A DNA stretch of 64,000 nucleotides, from NCBI GenBank assembly GCA_019930625.1, contig CP082844.1:186001-250000 (forward strand), written 5' to 3'. The position numbers were made by a program, and so were the translations under genes. The first letter of the stretch is position 1, and the number at the start of each line of letters is the position of its first letter. The notes below the pieces were generated by a model, which was not told where the DNA came from, made no database searches, and saw nothing but the letters and a program-made list of their open reading frames with translations. This DNA is from Nocardia asteroides (GTDB lineage Bacteria > Actinomycetota > Actinomycetes > Mycobacteriales > Mycobacteriaceae). Shown in pieces: positions 44,635 to 52,361 of this stretch.

Positions 44635-45306
44635 TCACTTCGCCCGCGTGGCGAGAATGCCGTTCAGCAGCACCTGAACGGCCCAGGCCGCGCGCGCGTC
44701 GCCGTCGCCTGCCAGCAGAGCGTCCCGCATGGCCACGATGGTCGGATAGCGGTCGGCGGGCAACTCGGCGAAGCGCCGCTCGATCGCGGCGAGGTACTCC
44801 TGCTCGGTCCCGCCACCGGTATCGTGCACGCTCTGTTCGGCCGCCGATGCGGTGATGTGCAGGAAGAGCAGGTCCACCGCCCACGACGCGGTCCGGGCGT
44901 CCAGCCCCGCCTCGGTGAGCGATCCGAGCATCAGTTCCACCAGCCGCAGCGCGTTCGGGCTGCTCGGGATCACACCCAGCGCGACGAGCGCCAGTCCTTC
45001 GTGCCTGCTCATCGCCGCGACCATGCCATCGACGAGCGCGGTCAGCCGCTCGCGCCAATCCGTCCCGGCGGGCGCGGGGACAGCGCCGAGGACATGATCG
45101 AGCATGGCGGCCATCAGATCGTCGCGATTGGCGACGTACACGTAAAGCGAAGCGGCGCCGGTATCCAACTCCTGCGCCACGCGGCGCATGGTCAGCGCCG
45201 CCGCTCCATCCCGGTCCAACACGCGCAGGCCGGTCTCGACGATCACCTCACGACTCAGCGGAACTTTGGCGGGGCGGGACCGGCGGCTGACGGCTGCTGC
45301 GCTCAT
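44635..45306 (-). CDS. TetR-family transcriptional regulator (TetR_C type)
   Basis: 223 residues from ATG 45306. The helix-turn-helix segment is ALTMRRVAQELDTGAASLYVYVANRDDLM, and PLSREVIVETGLRVLD precedes it. The C-terminal domain resembles the tetracycline-repressor class (LFLHITASAAEQSVHD, then RYPTIVAMRDALL). An inverted repeat 20 bases upstream is a likely autoregulatory site. The neighbouring acetyltransferase gene, on the same strand 43 bases further, is a possible target. Confidence 0.88.
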   Translation of the reverse strand: MSAAAVSRRSRPAKVPLSREVIVETGLRVLDRDGAAALTMRRVAQELDTGAASLYVYVANRDDLMAAMLDHVLGAVPAPAGTDWRERLTALVDGMVAAMSRHEGLALVALGVIPSSPNALRLVELMLGSLTEAGLDARTASWAVDLLFLHITASAAEQSVHDTGGGTEQEYLAAIERRFAELPADRYPTIVAMRDALLAGDGDARAAWAVQVLLNGILATRAK

Positions 45307-45326
45307 GCGCCGAGCATAACCAGGTA

Positions 45327-45339
45327 CGAACGCTGTTCG
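45327..45339. promoter_or_regulatory. CGAAC-N3-GTTCG inverted repeat upstream of the TetR gene
   Basis: CGAAC (45327-45331), GCT, GTTCG (45335-45339), followed by another ACGAAC copy at 45341-45346. It lies 20-33 bases upstream of ATG 45306 and is a probable binding site for that TetR. The 3-base spacer differs from the 4-base spacer of the mycobacterial LexA box, so an SOS site is less likely. Confidence 0.5.
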
Positions 45340-45485
45340 GACGAACGGCGCAGGTCCGCGCCCGCGGACTTCGTCCGCACACTCGGCGATGAGCTCGGGA
45401 GGGGCATCGGACCCGGCATGCGGCGGGAGCACGGGCGCAACGGCCTGTCGCGGTCGCGCATCCGCCACACGGGTCACGTCGACAC

Positions 45486-45515
45486 TTCATGTGATCCACA
45501 GCACAGACATAAATT
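45486..45515 (+). promoter_or_regulatory. promoter-like boxes upstream of the FHA-domain gene
   Basis: TTCATG (45486-45491) and TAAATT (45510-45515) are spaced by 18 bases, in an AT-rich patch. Transcription would start close to ATG 45522. The message would then be either leaderless with a longer protein, or carry a 230-base leader to GTG 45753. Confidence 0.4.
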
Positions 45516-45752
45516 TCACACATGGCCACCGTCTGCTGCGGAAAAGGCCACAACGCGCAGCTCACAGCCATTGCGAAGACAGGCGGGCCCGCTCGCGAGA
45601 ACCCGCGCCGCAGCGCGAGATTCGGCGGCCGAGGGGCACAACGGAGCGTTCGGCGCATTTCACTCGCGATGTCTCGACACCCCGGTTCGGTTCCCGCCGA
45701 CGCTCTATGCTGGCTTCGGTATGCCGGTAGTGCGCCGGGAAGGAGGGCGCGG

Positions 45753-46913
45753 GTGCGCAGAAAACCGTCCACCGTGGGTGTCGCACCGGGCGACGGACTG
45801 GTCGCCCGCTTCGGGGCGGTCGTCGCCTACCTCGGTGCCGAAACCGCCTCCACCGACCGCGTACTCGGCACCATCGAAGCCGTCGCCGAAGGGGACCACC
45901 CCGGCGCCGCGCTCGCTCAGCGCTTGGCCGCGGTGATCTTCGGCAGCACGGTCCAACCGCCGCCGTTCGGCGTGGTCGCGCCGACCGACGACGGCATGCT
46001 GATCCTGTTGCGCGGACCGGTGACCGCGGAGATCCAAGGCGCGGAGGGCACCCGCCGCCTCGACGGCGGACGTGCGTTCACCTGGGTGGACGAAATCGTG
46101 CGCGAACCGGTGCGCCGCATCACGATCGGGGCGGGCACCGGTGCGCCGCCGACCGCGCTGCCACGCACGGACCTGCGCGCGGGCGTGGTGCCCGGTGGCG
46201 GCTTCGTCTTGCACGCGGCGGTGCGGCGCGCCGGGAAAACGGTCGAGCCGCGCACCGCCGAGCCCGCTTCGCGGCCCGAGCCCGAGCCGACGGCCGCGGC
46301 GGGTTTCACCGCGATGCCCGAACCGACCGGCGCGTCCGAAGCCGTCGCGCCCGCCCCGCAGCCGACCGAATCGGTGCGTCCCCTTGCCAAACCGCGTCCG
46401 CCACGGCCAGTCGCGGATCGTCCGCTCGCTTGGTCCCAAGTGCATCCCGCGCATGAAGCGGTAGCCCTGCGGAAAACGCCCGAGACCAGCGGAACAGGTG
46501 TTCCTCGCCCGGCGGCCCCCGCAGGAGACAACATCGGCGCACTGGTGACCGAAGACGGTGCGGCTTACCCGTTGAATCGCGCCTACGTCATCGGTCGCGG
46601 TCCCCAGGTGGACGAATCGGTGCGCGCCGCTACCGCCGCACCGCTCGTCATCCAGCGCGATCGCCACGTTTCCCGCGTTCACGCCTACGTGTCGGTCGAC
46701 GGCGGCAAGGTGTACGTCCGGGACGCCGCCGCCACGTCCGGCACCTTCATCGCGGCTCCCGGCGCCGACCAGTGGACCCGGATCAACACGTCCCCGACCG
46801 AACTCCTTCCGGGCTGGCGCGTCCGCGTCAGCGAGCGCGTCCTCACCTACCGCGGCCAGGATCAGCGCACCGGCGGCGCGGCCGACACCGCGGGCGCTCG
46901 CCGCCGTTCCTGA
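45753..46913 (+). CDS. FHA-domain protein with proline-rich linker
   Basis: 386 residues from GTG 45753, which is preceded by GGAAGGAGGG. The N-terminal 160 residues form a globular domain of unknown type (GDGLVARFGAVVAYLG and FTWVDEIVREPVRRITIG). A Pro/Glu/Ala-rich linker spans about 165-255. A C-terminal FHA domain has YVIGRGP and DRHVSRVHAYVSVDGGKVYVRDAAATSGTFIA, with the conserved R, S-R-x-H and N/S-G phosphothreonine-binding elements. Proteins of this plan are common near type VII secretion or cell-division kinases. None of those is adjacent here. An in-frame start at 45522 would add 77 residues. Confidence 0.82.
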   Translation: MRRKPSTVGVAPGDGLVARFGAVVAYLGAETASTDRVLGTIEAVAEGDHPGAALAQRLAAVIFGSTVQPPPFGVVAPTDDGMLILLRGPVTAEIQGAEGTRRLDGGRAFTWVDEIVREPVRRITIGAGTGAPPTALPRTDLRAGVVPGGGFVLHAAVRRAGKTVEPRTAEPASRPEPEPTAAAGFTAMPEPTGASEAVAPAPQPTESVRPLAKPRPPRPVADRPLAWSQVHPAHEAVALRKTPETSGTGVPRPAAPAGDNIGALVTEDGAAYPLNRAYVIGRGPQVDESVRAATAAPLVIQRDRHVSRVHAYVSVDGGKVYVRDAAATSGTFIAAPGADQWTRINTSPTELLPGWRVRVSERVLTYRGQDQRTGGAADTAGARRRS

Positions 46914-46975
46914 ACAGCGGCGTGAGCCTGCCGGTCCGCGCCCGGTCCGGACGACGGGAAGGGGACAATGGCGGC

Positions 46976-49327
46976 ATGCACCGAAACGGACCGAGCCGCG
47001 ACATCGATGAGTCCGAGCTGAGTGTGACCCCGCCGAAGGAGCAGGCCGCGGGTGTCACCGCCGTGGCGGTGGCGCTGAAACGCTCGGTCGAGGAGATGGG
47101 TGTCGTGCGCACCGCCCGCACCCTGGCGCGGGTCAATCAGGTGCACGGCTTCGACTGCCCCGGCTGCGCCTGGCCGGAGCCGACCGGTCATCGCAGGCCC
47201 GCGGAGTTCTGCGAGAACGGCGCGAAGGCCGTCGCCGAGGAAGCCACGCTGCGCACGGTCACGCCGGAGTTCTTCGCCGCGCACTCGATCGCCGAGCTGA
47301 GCGAGAAGTCCGGCTACTGGCTCGGGCAGCAGGGCAGGCTGACTCACCCGATGGTGCTGCGGCCCGGCGACACCCATTACTCCCCCATCACCTGGGAGGA
47401 GGCCTACCGGTTGATCGCAGATACACTGCGCGGCTTGGACTCGCCCGACGAGGCGGTGTTCTACACCTCCGGCCGCACCAGCAACGAGACCGCGTTTCTC
47501 TATCAGCTGCTGGTACGCAGTTACGGCACCAACAATCTGCCGGACTGCTCCAACATGTGCCACGAGTCCTCCGGTACGGCGCTGTCGAGCTCGATCGGGA
47601 TAGGCAAGGGCTCGATCTCCATCGATGACTTCGAAAAGGCCGACTTGATCGTCGTCGCGGGACAGAACCCGGGCACCAACCATCCGCGGATGCTCAGCGC
47701 GCTCGCCGCGGCCAAAGCGAAGGGCGCCCGGATCGTCGCGGTGAACCCGCTGCCGGAGACCGGGCTGCTCGGCTTCCGCGATCCGCAGACGGTGAAAGGG
47801 ATCACCACCGGTGTGCCGATCGCCGACGACTTCCTGCAGATCCGCCTCGGCGGTGACCTGGCCCTGTTCCAGGCGCTGGGCCGCCTGCTACTGGAAGCCG
47901 AGGACCGCGCGCCCGGCACGGTGGTCGACCGCGCGTTCGTCGACGCCCACTGCGCGGGCTATGCCGACTACGAAAAGCACGCGCGTGCCGTCGATCTCGC
48001 CACCGTGGAAGAAGCGACCGGCCTGAGCGCGGCCGAACTCGAGCACACCGCCGAGCTGTTCGCACGCTCGCGCAACATCATCCTGTGCTGGGCGATGGGC
48101 CTGACCCAGCAGGCCCATGCCGTGGCCACCATCGAGGAGGCCACCAACCTGCTGCTGTTGCGCGGCATGATCGGGAAACCGGGCGCGGGTGTGTGCCCGG
48201 TGCGGGGCCACTCCAACGTCCAGGGTGACCGCACCATGGGCATCTGGGAGAAGATGCCCGAGACCTTCCTCGGCGCTCTCGATCGCGAGTTCGGCATCAC
48301 CAGCCCGCGCGAGCACGGCCTCGACACCGTCGCGGCCATCCGCGCCATGCGTGACGGGCACGCGAAAGTCTTCTTCGGCATGGGCGGCAACTTCGTCTCC
48401 GCCACCCCCGACACCGCCGTGACCGAGGCAGCGCTGCGCGGCTGCGCGCTCACCGTGCAGGTCTCCACCAAACTCAACCGCAGCCACGTCGTGCACGGCC
48501 GCACCGCGCTCATCCTGCCCACCCTCGGGCGCACCGACGTCGACCTCGCCCCGGACGGCACCAAACATCAAGTCTCGGTGGAGGACTCGATGTCGATGGT
48601 GCACCTGTCCACCGGTCGGCTGAAGCCCGTCAGCGAACACCTGCGCAGCGAAGTCGCCATCGTCTGCGAACTCGCCGCGGAACTCTTCGGCGCCGATCAC
48701 GCGGTGGGGTGGGCGCGTTTCGCCCGCGACTACGACGCCATCCGCGACGCCATCTCCCGCGTCGTACCCGGCTGCACCGACTACAACCGTAAAGTTCGGC
48801 AGCGCAACGGCTTCCAGTTACCCCACCCGCCGCGCGACGCCCGCGAATTCCGTACCGCCACCGGCAAGGCCAACTTCGCGGTCAACGAACTGACCTGGCT
48901 GCCGGTCCCCGAGGGCAGGCTGATCCTGCAAACGCTGCGCAGCCACGACCAGTACAACACCACCATCTACGGCCTCGACGACCGCTACCGCGGCATCCAC
49001 CACGGCCGCAAAGTCGTCCTGGTCCACCCCGACGACATCACCGCGTTCGGCTTCACCGACGGCGACCTGGTCGACATCGTCTCCGAGTGGACCGACGGCA
49101 CCGAACGCCGCGTCGAAGGCTTCCGCCTGGTCTCCTATCCCACCCCACGCGGCAACGCCGCCGCCTACTACCCCGAAACGAATCCTCTGGTACCACTGGA
49201 CCACGTCGCGAAACGGTCCAACACACCCGTCTCCAAAGCGGTCACCATCCGATTCGAAGCGAGCACCGGCGTGAGCGGTCAGGGCGGGAGTCAGGGCCCC
49301 GCTCATGCAGACAAGGACACAGCATGA
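46976..49327 (+). CDS. fdhF: molybdopterin oxidoreductase, FdhF/YdeP family (formate dehydrogenase-like alpha subunit)
   Basis: 783 residues. The N-terminal VHGFDCPGCAWPEP and a third cysteine in EFCENGAK give an incomplete Fe-S pattern typical of this family. The Mo ligand cysteine is probably in DCSNMCHESSG, followed by VAGQNPGTNHPRML. The molybdopterin-binding C-terminal domain has LRSHDQYNTTIYGLDDRY and PRGNAAAYYPETNPLVPL. A Cys, not Sec, occupies the metal site. Proposed activity is formate or another small-substrate oxidation in the cytoplasm. ATG 46976 is chosen. Its last 17 residues are a tail that reappears in the micro-ORFs downstream. fdhD follows, as in M. tuberculosis. Confidence 0.88.
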   Translation: MHRNGPSRDIDESELSVTPPKEQAAGVTAVAVALKRSVEEMGVVRTARTLARVNQVHGFDCPGCAWPEPTGHRRPAEFCENGAKAVAEEATLRTVTPEFFAAHSIAELSEKSGYWLGQQGRLTHPMVLRPGDTHYSPITWEEAYRLIADTLRGLDSPDEAVFYTSGRTSNETAFLYQLLVRSYGTNNLPDCSNMCHESSGTALSSSIGIGKGSISIDDFEKADLIVVAGQNPGTNHPRMLSALAAAKAKGARIVAVNPLPETGLLGFRDPQTVKGITTGVPIADDFLQIRLGGDLALFQALGRLLLEAEDRAPGTVVDRAFVDAHCAGYADYEKHARAVDLATVEEATGLSAAELEHTAELFARSRNIILCWAMGLTQQAHAVATIEEATNLLLLRGMIGKPGAGVCPVRGHSNVQGDRTMGIWEKMPETFLGALDREFGITSPREHGLDTVAAIRAMRDGHAKVFFGMGGNFVSATPDTAVTEAALRGCALTVQVSTKLNRSHVVHGRTALILPTLGRTDVDLAPDGTKHQVSVEDSMSMVHLSTGRLKPVSEHLRSEVAIVCELAAELFGADHAVGWARFARDYDAIRDAISRVVPGCTDYNRKVRQRNGFQLPHPPRDAREFRTATGKANFAVNELTWLPVPEGRLILQTLRSHDQYNTTIYGLDDRYRGIHHGRKVVLVHPDDITAFGFTDGDLVDIVSEWTDGTERRVEGFRLVSYPTPRGNAAAYYPETNPLVPLDHVAKRSNTPVSKAVTIRFEASTGVSGQGGSQGPAHADKDTA

Positions 49328-49471
49328 GCGGTCAGGCCCGGAGGAGGCAGCGCAGCGTAACCACGCAGGGCCCCGCTCATGCAGACAAGGACACAGCATG
49401 AGCGGTCAGGCCCGGAGGAGGCAGCGCAGCGTAACCACGCAGGGCCCCGCTCATGCAGACAAGGACACAGC
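49271..49471 (+). repeat. 74-bp tandem repeat (two perfect copies plus a diverged partial copy) at the fdhF-fdhD junction
   Basis: Copies at 49324-49397 and 49398-49471 are identical over 74 bases. A shorter related copy (49271-49323, 53 bases, starting GTGAGC) lies in the fdhF coding end. It shares the first 12 and last 32 bases of the unit. Each unit begins at an ATGAGC and ends CAAGGACACAGC, so every boundary recreates a ribosome site and start codon. The period is not a multiple of three; the ATGA overlaps absorb the shift. Confidence 0.97.
49324..49401 (+). CDS. micro-ORF 1 of 25 codons in the fdhF-fdhD repeat
   Basis: ATG overlaps the fdhF stop, with AAGGA seven bases upstream. The peptide opens MSGQARRRQR and ends GPAHADKDTA. 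Its beginning resembles the FdhD N-terminus (MSRVTARRR) and its end matches the FdhF C-terminal tail, so it looks like a duplicated junction. The TGA overlaps the next micro-ORF ATG. Confidence 0.5.
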   Translation: MSGQARRRQRSVTTQGPAHADKDTA

Positions 49472-49475
49472 ATGA
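49398..49475 (+). CDS. micro-ORF 2, identical to micro-ORF 1, ending on the fdhD start
   Basis: Same 25 codons as micro-ORF 1, from the second perfect repeat. Its TGA overlaps the fdhD ATG at 49472. If translated, two copies of one peptide are made per fdhF-fdhD message. A relay role is more likely than a peptide function. Confidence 0.5.
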   Translation: MSGQARRRQRSVTTQGPAHADKDTA

Positions 49476-50311
49476 GTCGCGTCACCGCCCGCCGCCGGAT
49501 GCTGCGGATCTCGCCCACCGGGGAGATCCGTCGTCCGGACACCCTCGCCGTCGAGGAACCGCTGGAAATCCGCATCGGCGGGCAATCTCTGACGGTCACC
49601 ATGCGCACCCCCGGCAACGACGTCGACCTCGTGCACGGATTCCTGTTGAGCGAAGGCATGATCGGCTCCGCCGAGGACATCGTGGCGGCCCGCTACTGCG
49701 CGGGCACCGACGACCAGGGTCGCAACACCTACAACGTCCTCGACGTCACCCTGCGCGCACCCGTCCCGGTGACGAAGCGGAATTTCCTCACCACCGGCGC
49801 CTGCGGCCTGTGCGGCAAGAGTGCCCTCGAGGAGGTACGCACCCGCACGCGATTCCCCCTGCCCTCCGGCGGCCCCGTGGTGGATTCCCGTGTGCTGGCC
49901 GCCATGCCCGGCATGCTGCGCGACCGCCAATCGGTGTTCGACGCCACCGGCGGCTTGCATGCCGCGGGGTTGTTCACCGCCGAAGGCTCAGCGCTGGCGG
50001 TGCGCGAGGACATCGGCAGGCACAACGCGGTGGACAAGGTGATCGGCTGGGCGCTGCGCGAAACCCGGGTCCCCGCTCACGATCTGGTGCTCATCGTCAG
50101 TGGGCGCGCCTCGTTCGAACTGGTGCAGAAAGCCGTCATGGCCGGCATCCCGATGCTCGGCGCGGTCTCCGCGCCCAGCTCCCTCGCCGTCGACCTCGCC
50201 GCCGAGGCCGGACTCAGCCTGGTCGGCTTCCTCCGCGGCGACACCATGAACGTCTACACCGCCCCCGAGCGGATCGGCACCGATCCGGGCACGGACTCGT
50301 TGTTGGCCTGA
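49472..50311 (+). CDS. fdhD: formate dehydrogenase accessory sulfurtransferase FdhD
   Basis: 279 residues. The sulfur-carrying motif is TTGACGLCGKSALE near residue 110, with the two cysteines that accept sulfur from a cysteine desulfurase and pass it to the molybdenum cofactor. GNDVDLVHGFLLSEGMI and SGRASFELVQKAVMAGIPMLGAVSAPSSLAVDLA are further family segments. ATG 49472 overlaps the last micro-ORF. A longer in-frame frame from 49379 simply reads through the repeats and is not preferred. It should activate the FdhF-like enzyme immediately upstream. Confidence 0.95.
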   Translation: MSRVTARRRMLRISPTGEIRRPDTLAVEEPLEIRIGGQSLTVTMRTPGNDVDLVHGFLLSEGMIGSAEDIVAARYCAGTDDQGRNTYNVLDVTLRAPVPVTKRNFLTTGACGLCGKSALEEVRTRTRFPLPSGGPVVDSRVLAAMPGMLRDRQSVFDATGGLHAAGLFTAEGSALAVREDIGRHNAVDKVIGWALRETRVPAHDLVLIVSGRASFELVQKAVMAGIPMLGAVSAPSSLAVDLAAEAGLSLVGFLRGDTMNVYTAPERIGTDPGTDSLLA

Positions 50312-50391
50312 CTCACTATTGCTCCGGCCGGACACCCGTCTTACCGTGGCTGCACAGAGCCGAAACGGATTCGGTGAGAACGGAGCGGCCG

Positions 50392-50931
50392 ATGCGGATC
50401 TCGGTGGAGGGAAACTCCGGGGGCCTGCGGGTGCGGATGCGGTTCGAGCAGTACCGCCGCCTGCTGCTCACCCGGATCGTACTGGCCGTTTTGGCGGTGC
50501 AAGGCGCCGTCGTCGGTCTGTGGGCCACGCTGGCGCCGCACTCCTGGTACACCAGCTTCCCGGGATTCGGCGCACGCTGGGTGGCGGCCGACGGCCCGTA
50601 CAACCACCATCTCGCGGCCGACGTCGGGTCCTTCTTCCTCGCGCTGACCGCGGTGACGATCGCCGCGCTGGTCGTCGACGGCACCACGGCGGCCCGGATC
50701 GCGGGCATCGGCTGGCTGACCTTCGGTATCCCCCATTTCCTGTACCACGTCTCCCACAAGCCCGCCGAGCTGGGCGCGGCCAGTTTCACGGCCAGCCTCG
50801 TCGCGGCGTTCCTGCTCGTGGTCGGCGGAGTCGTCTGTGTCTTCGTTCCGCCGCGTGGCGAGCTGCCCCTGTCGGAACCGCAGCCGATCACGCTGCGTTT
50901 CCCGCGCCGCCGTCCACGCACGTCTCGATGA
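50392..50931 (+). CDS. four-helix integral membrane protein of unknown function
   Basis: 179 residues with four hydrophobic segments: LLLTRIVLAVLAVQGAVVGLW, VGSFFLALTAVTIAALVV, IAGIGWLTFGIPHFLYHVSH and ASLVAAFLLVVGGVVCVFV. The loop WYTSFPGFGARWVAADGPYNHHLAAD is conserved in actinobacterial homologues that I recall only as hypothetical proteins. GGAG lies seven bases before ATG 50392. It is 80 bases after fdhD and may be in the same transcript. Confidence 0.78.
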   Translation: MRISVEGNSGGLRVRMRFEQYRRLLLTRIVLAVLAVQGAVVGLWATLAPHSWYTSFPGFGARWVAADGPYNHHLAADVGSFFLALTAVTIAALVVDGTTAARIAGIGWLTFGIPHFLYHVSHKPAELGAASFTASLVAAFLLVVGGVVCVFVPPRGELPLSEPQPITLRFPRRRPRTSR

Positions 50932-51021
50932 TCGAGGCCCGGTCGGCGAGTCCGGGACGCCCGTGGGCGATCACCACGGGCGTGATCCGGTGCGTCCGCG
51001 GATAACGCCGAGTTCCCCGGG

Positions 51022-51336
51022 TCAGTCCTTCAGCGCTTCGAGCAGCGCCGCGCGCTGACGTGCGCCGAGACCGCCGATGCGGCGGTCCTCGGGGATCTCC
51101 GCCTGGTCCATCAGCTTCGCGGCCTTCACCGGGCCGACACCGGGCAGGGCCTTGATCACCGCGGCCACCTTGGTCTTCTTGACCAGCTCGTCGGAGTCGG
51201 CCTTCTTCAGCAGGTCCGCGACCGAGACCTTGCCCTCCTTCACCTTGCCGATCAGTTCGGAGCGTGCCTTGCGGACCGCAGCCGCCTTGGCCAATGCCTC
51301 GGTGCGCTGCTCTGCGGTCATGGTAGGCAGTGCCAT
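51022..51336 (-). CDS. mihF: actinobacterial integration host factor (mIHF-type nucleoid protein)
   Basis: 104 residues from ATG 51336 (MALPTMTAEQ), preceded by GGAGGAG. The helix-two-turn-helix segment VIKALPGVGPVKAAKLMDQAEI and the C-terminal GLGARQRAALLEAL are the DNA-binding parts of mIHF. Residues 20-55 form a charged helix. In M. tuberculosis mihF (Rv1388) lies next to gmk; no gmk is adjacent here, so this is either a relocated gene or a second paralogue. It bends and compacts DNA and assists integrases. Confidence 0.88.
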   Translation of the reverse strand: MALPTMTAEQRTEALAKAAAVRKARSELIGKVKEGKVSVADLLKKADSDELVKKTKVAAVIKALPGVGPVKAAKLMDQAEIPEDRRIGGLGARQRAALLEALKD

Positions 51337-51531
51337 GTCTCCTCCGCTTTCCACTCGTCACTCGAACCTCTGGTTGACCGGACCGAGTAAACAGCACGGC
51401 ACCGGCAGCGCAAGCTCGACACACCGGGGCACGAACAGCGGAAATAGCGATGAATTTCCCCGGTCCACGCCGTCGGAATCGGTGAACGGCCGACGCCCGG
51501 CGGGCGAAAAGGACGAAAGGAACACCACGTC

Positions 51532-52161
51532 ATGGAGCTGTCCCTCACCCAGTTCGTCACGCTGGACGGCGTGTGCCAAGCACCCGGCGGCCCGCAGGAG
51601 GACACCAGCGGCGGATTCACCCATGGAGGCTGGTCTGTGCCGTTCGGCGACGCGGATTTCGGCGCGTTCATCGACGCGGTTTTCGATCGCGCGGACGCGT
51701 TCTTGCTCGGACGGCGTACCTACGAGATCTTCGCCGGTTACTGGCCGAAGATCACCGATCCGGACAACCCGGTGGCCACCAAGCTCAACGCCCTGCCCAA
51801 GCACGTCGCCAGCCGAACCCTGGAGCGCGCCGCATGGCCGGGCACCGAGCTACTGCGTGGCGAACTCGTCGCCGAAGTGACCGCACTGAAACAGCGGCCC
51901 GGCCGCGAACTCCAGACGCACGGCAGCGGCAACCTGGCCCGCACACTGTTGGCCAACGGCCTGATCGACACCCTTCACCTGCTCACCTTCCCGGTACTTC
52001 TCGGCACCGGTAAGCGCCTGTTCAGCACCGATGTGCAGCCGACCGGGCTCGAGCTCACGGAATCGCGGGTGACCGGCAGCGGCATCGTCATCGGCACCTA
52101 CCGCAACGCCGGTGCGCCGCGTTACGGCGACTATTCCGAGGAGGCCATCGCTGCGCAGTAA
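51532..52161 (+). CDS. dihydrofolate reductase-like (RibD C-terminal domain) protein
   Basis: 209 residues of the stand-alone RibD_C family: LTQFVTLDGVCQAPGG at the N-terminus, AFLLGRRTYEIFAGYWP in the NADPH region, LQTHGSGNLARTLLANGLIDTLHLLTFPVLLGTGKRLF as the C-terminal signature. It probably binds NADPH and reduces a small heterocycle, but it lacks the substrate residues of true DHFR. No riboflavin genes are near. Function unassigned. Confidence 0.88.
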   Translation: MELSLTQFVTLDGVCQAPGGPQEDTSGGFTHGGWSVPFGDADFGAFIDAVFDRADAFLLGRRTYEIFAGYWPKITDPDNPVATKLNALPKHVASRTLERAAWPGTELLRGELVAEVTALKQRPGRELQTHGSGNLARTLLANGLIDTLHLLTFPVLLGTGKRLFSTDVQPTGLELTESRVTGSGIVIGTYRNAGAPRYGDYSEEAIAAQ

Positions 52162-52361
52162 CACGGGGTGCCCCGTTCCCGACAAATTCAGCGAACACTC
52201 AGCGCGGTTCATGGTTCAACGGCGAACCAGGGGGATCAACGACGATCCCCCACATCCGGCGCGATCGGCCCACACCGAGCGGCGCCGTCACCGGGCCGAC
52301 CACAACATCACACAGTCGGTTCCACGGCCCGTGGCAGCGTGGCCCGTGACAGCATGACGGC

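Larger units (their letters stand above)
45307..45752. other. 446-bp divergent region between the TetR gene and the FHA-domain gene
   Basis: Apart from the repeat at 45327-45339 and the promoter-like boxes at 45486-45515, I see no gene with native codon use. A frame in phase with the FHA gene starts at ATG 45522 and stays open, but its product is Arg/Ser-rich and unlike the conserved part. The stretch around 45480-45520 is noticeably AT-richer than the surrounding sequence. Confidence 0.5.

Noticed and set aside
45327..45339. LexA/SOS box
   Set aside because: The half-sites have a 3-base spacer; the mycobacterial LexA box requires TCGAAC-N4-GTTCGA.
49379..49471. Longer in-frame start for fdhD at 49379
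   Set aside because: It reads through the repeat units in a frame different from the micro-ORFs; the MSRVTARRR start has its own ribosome site and fits the family.
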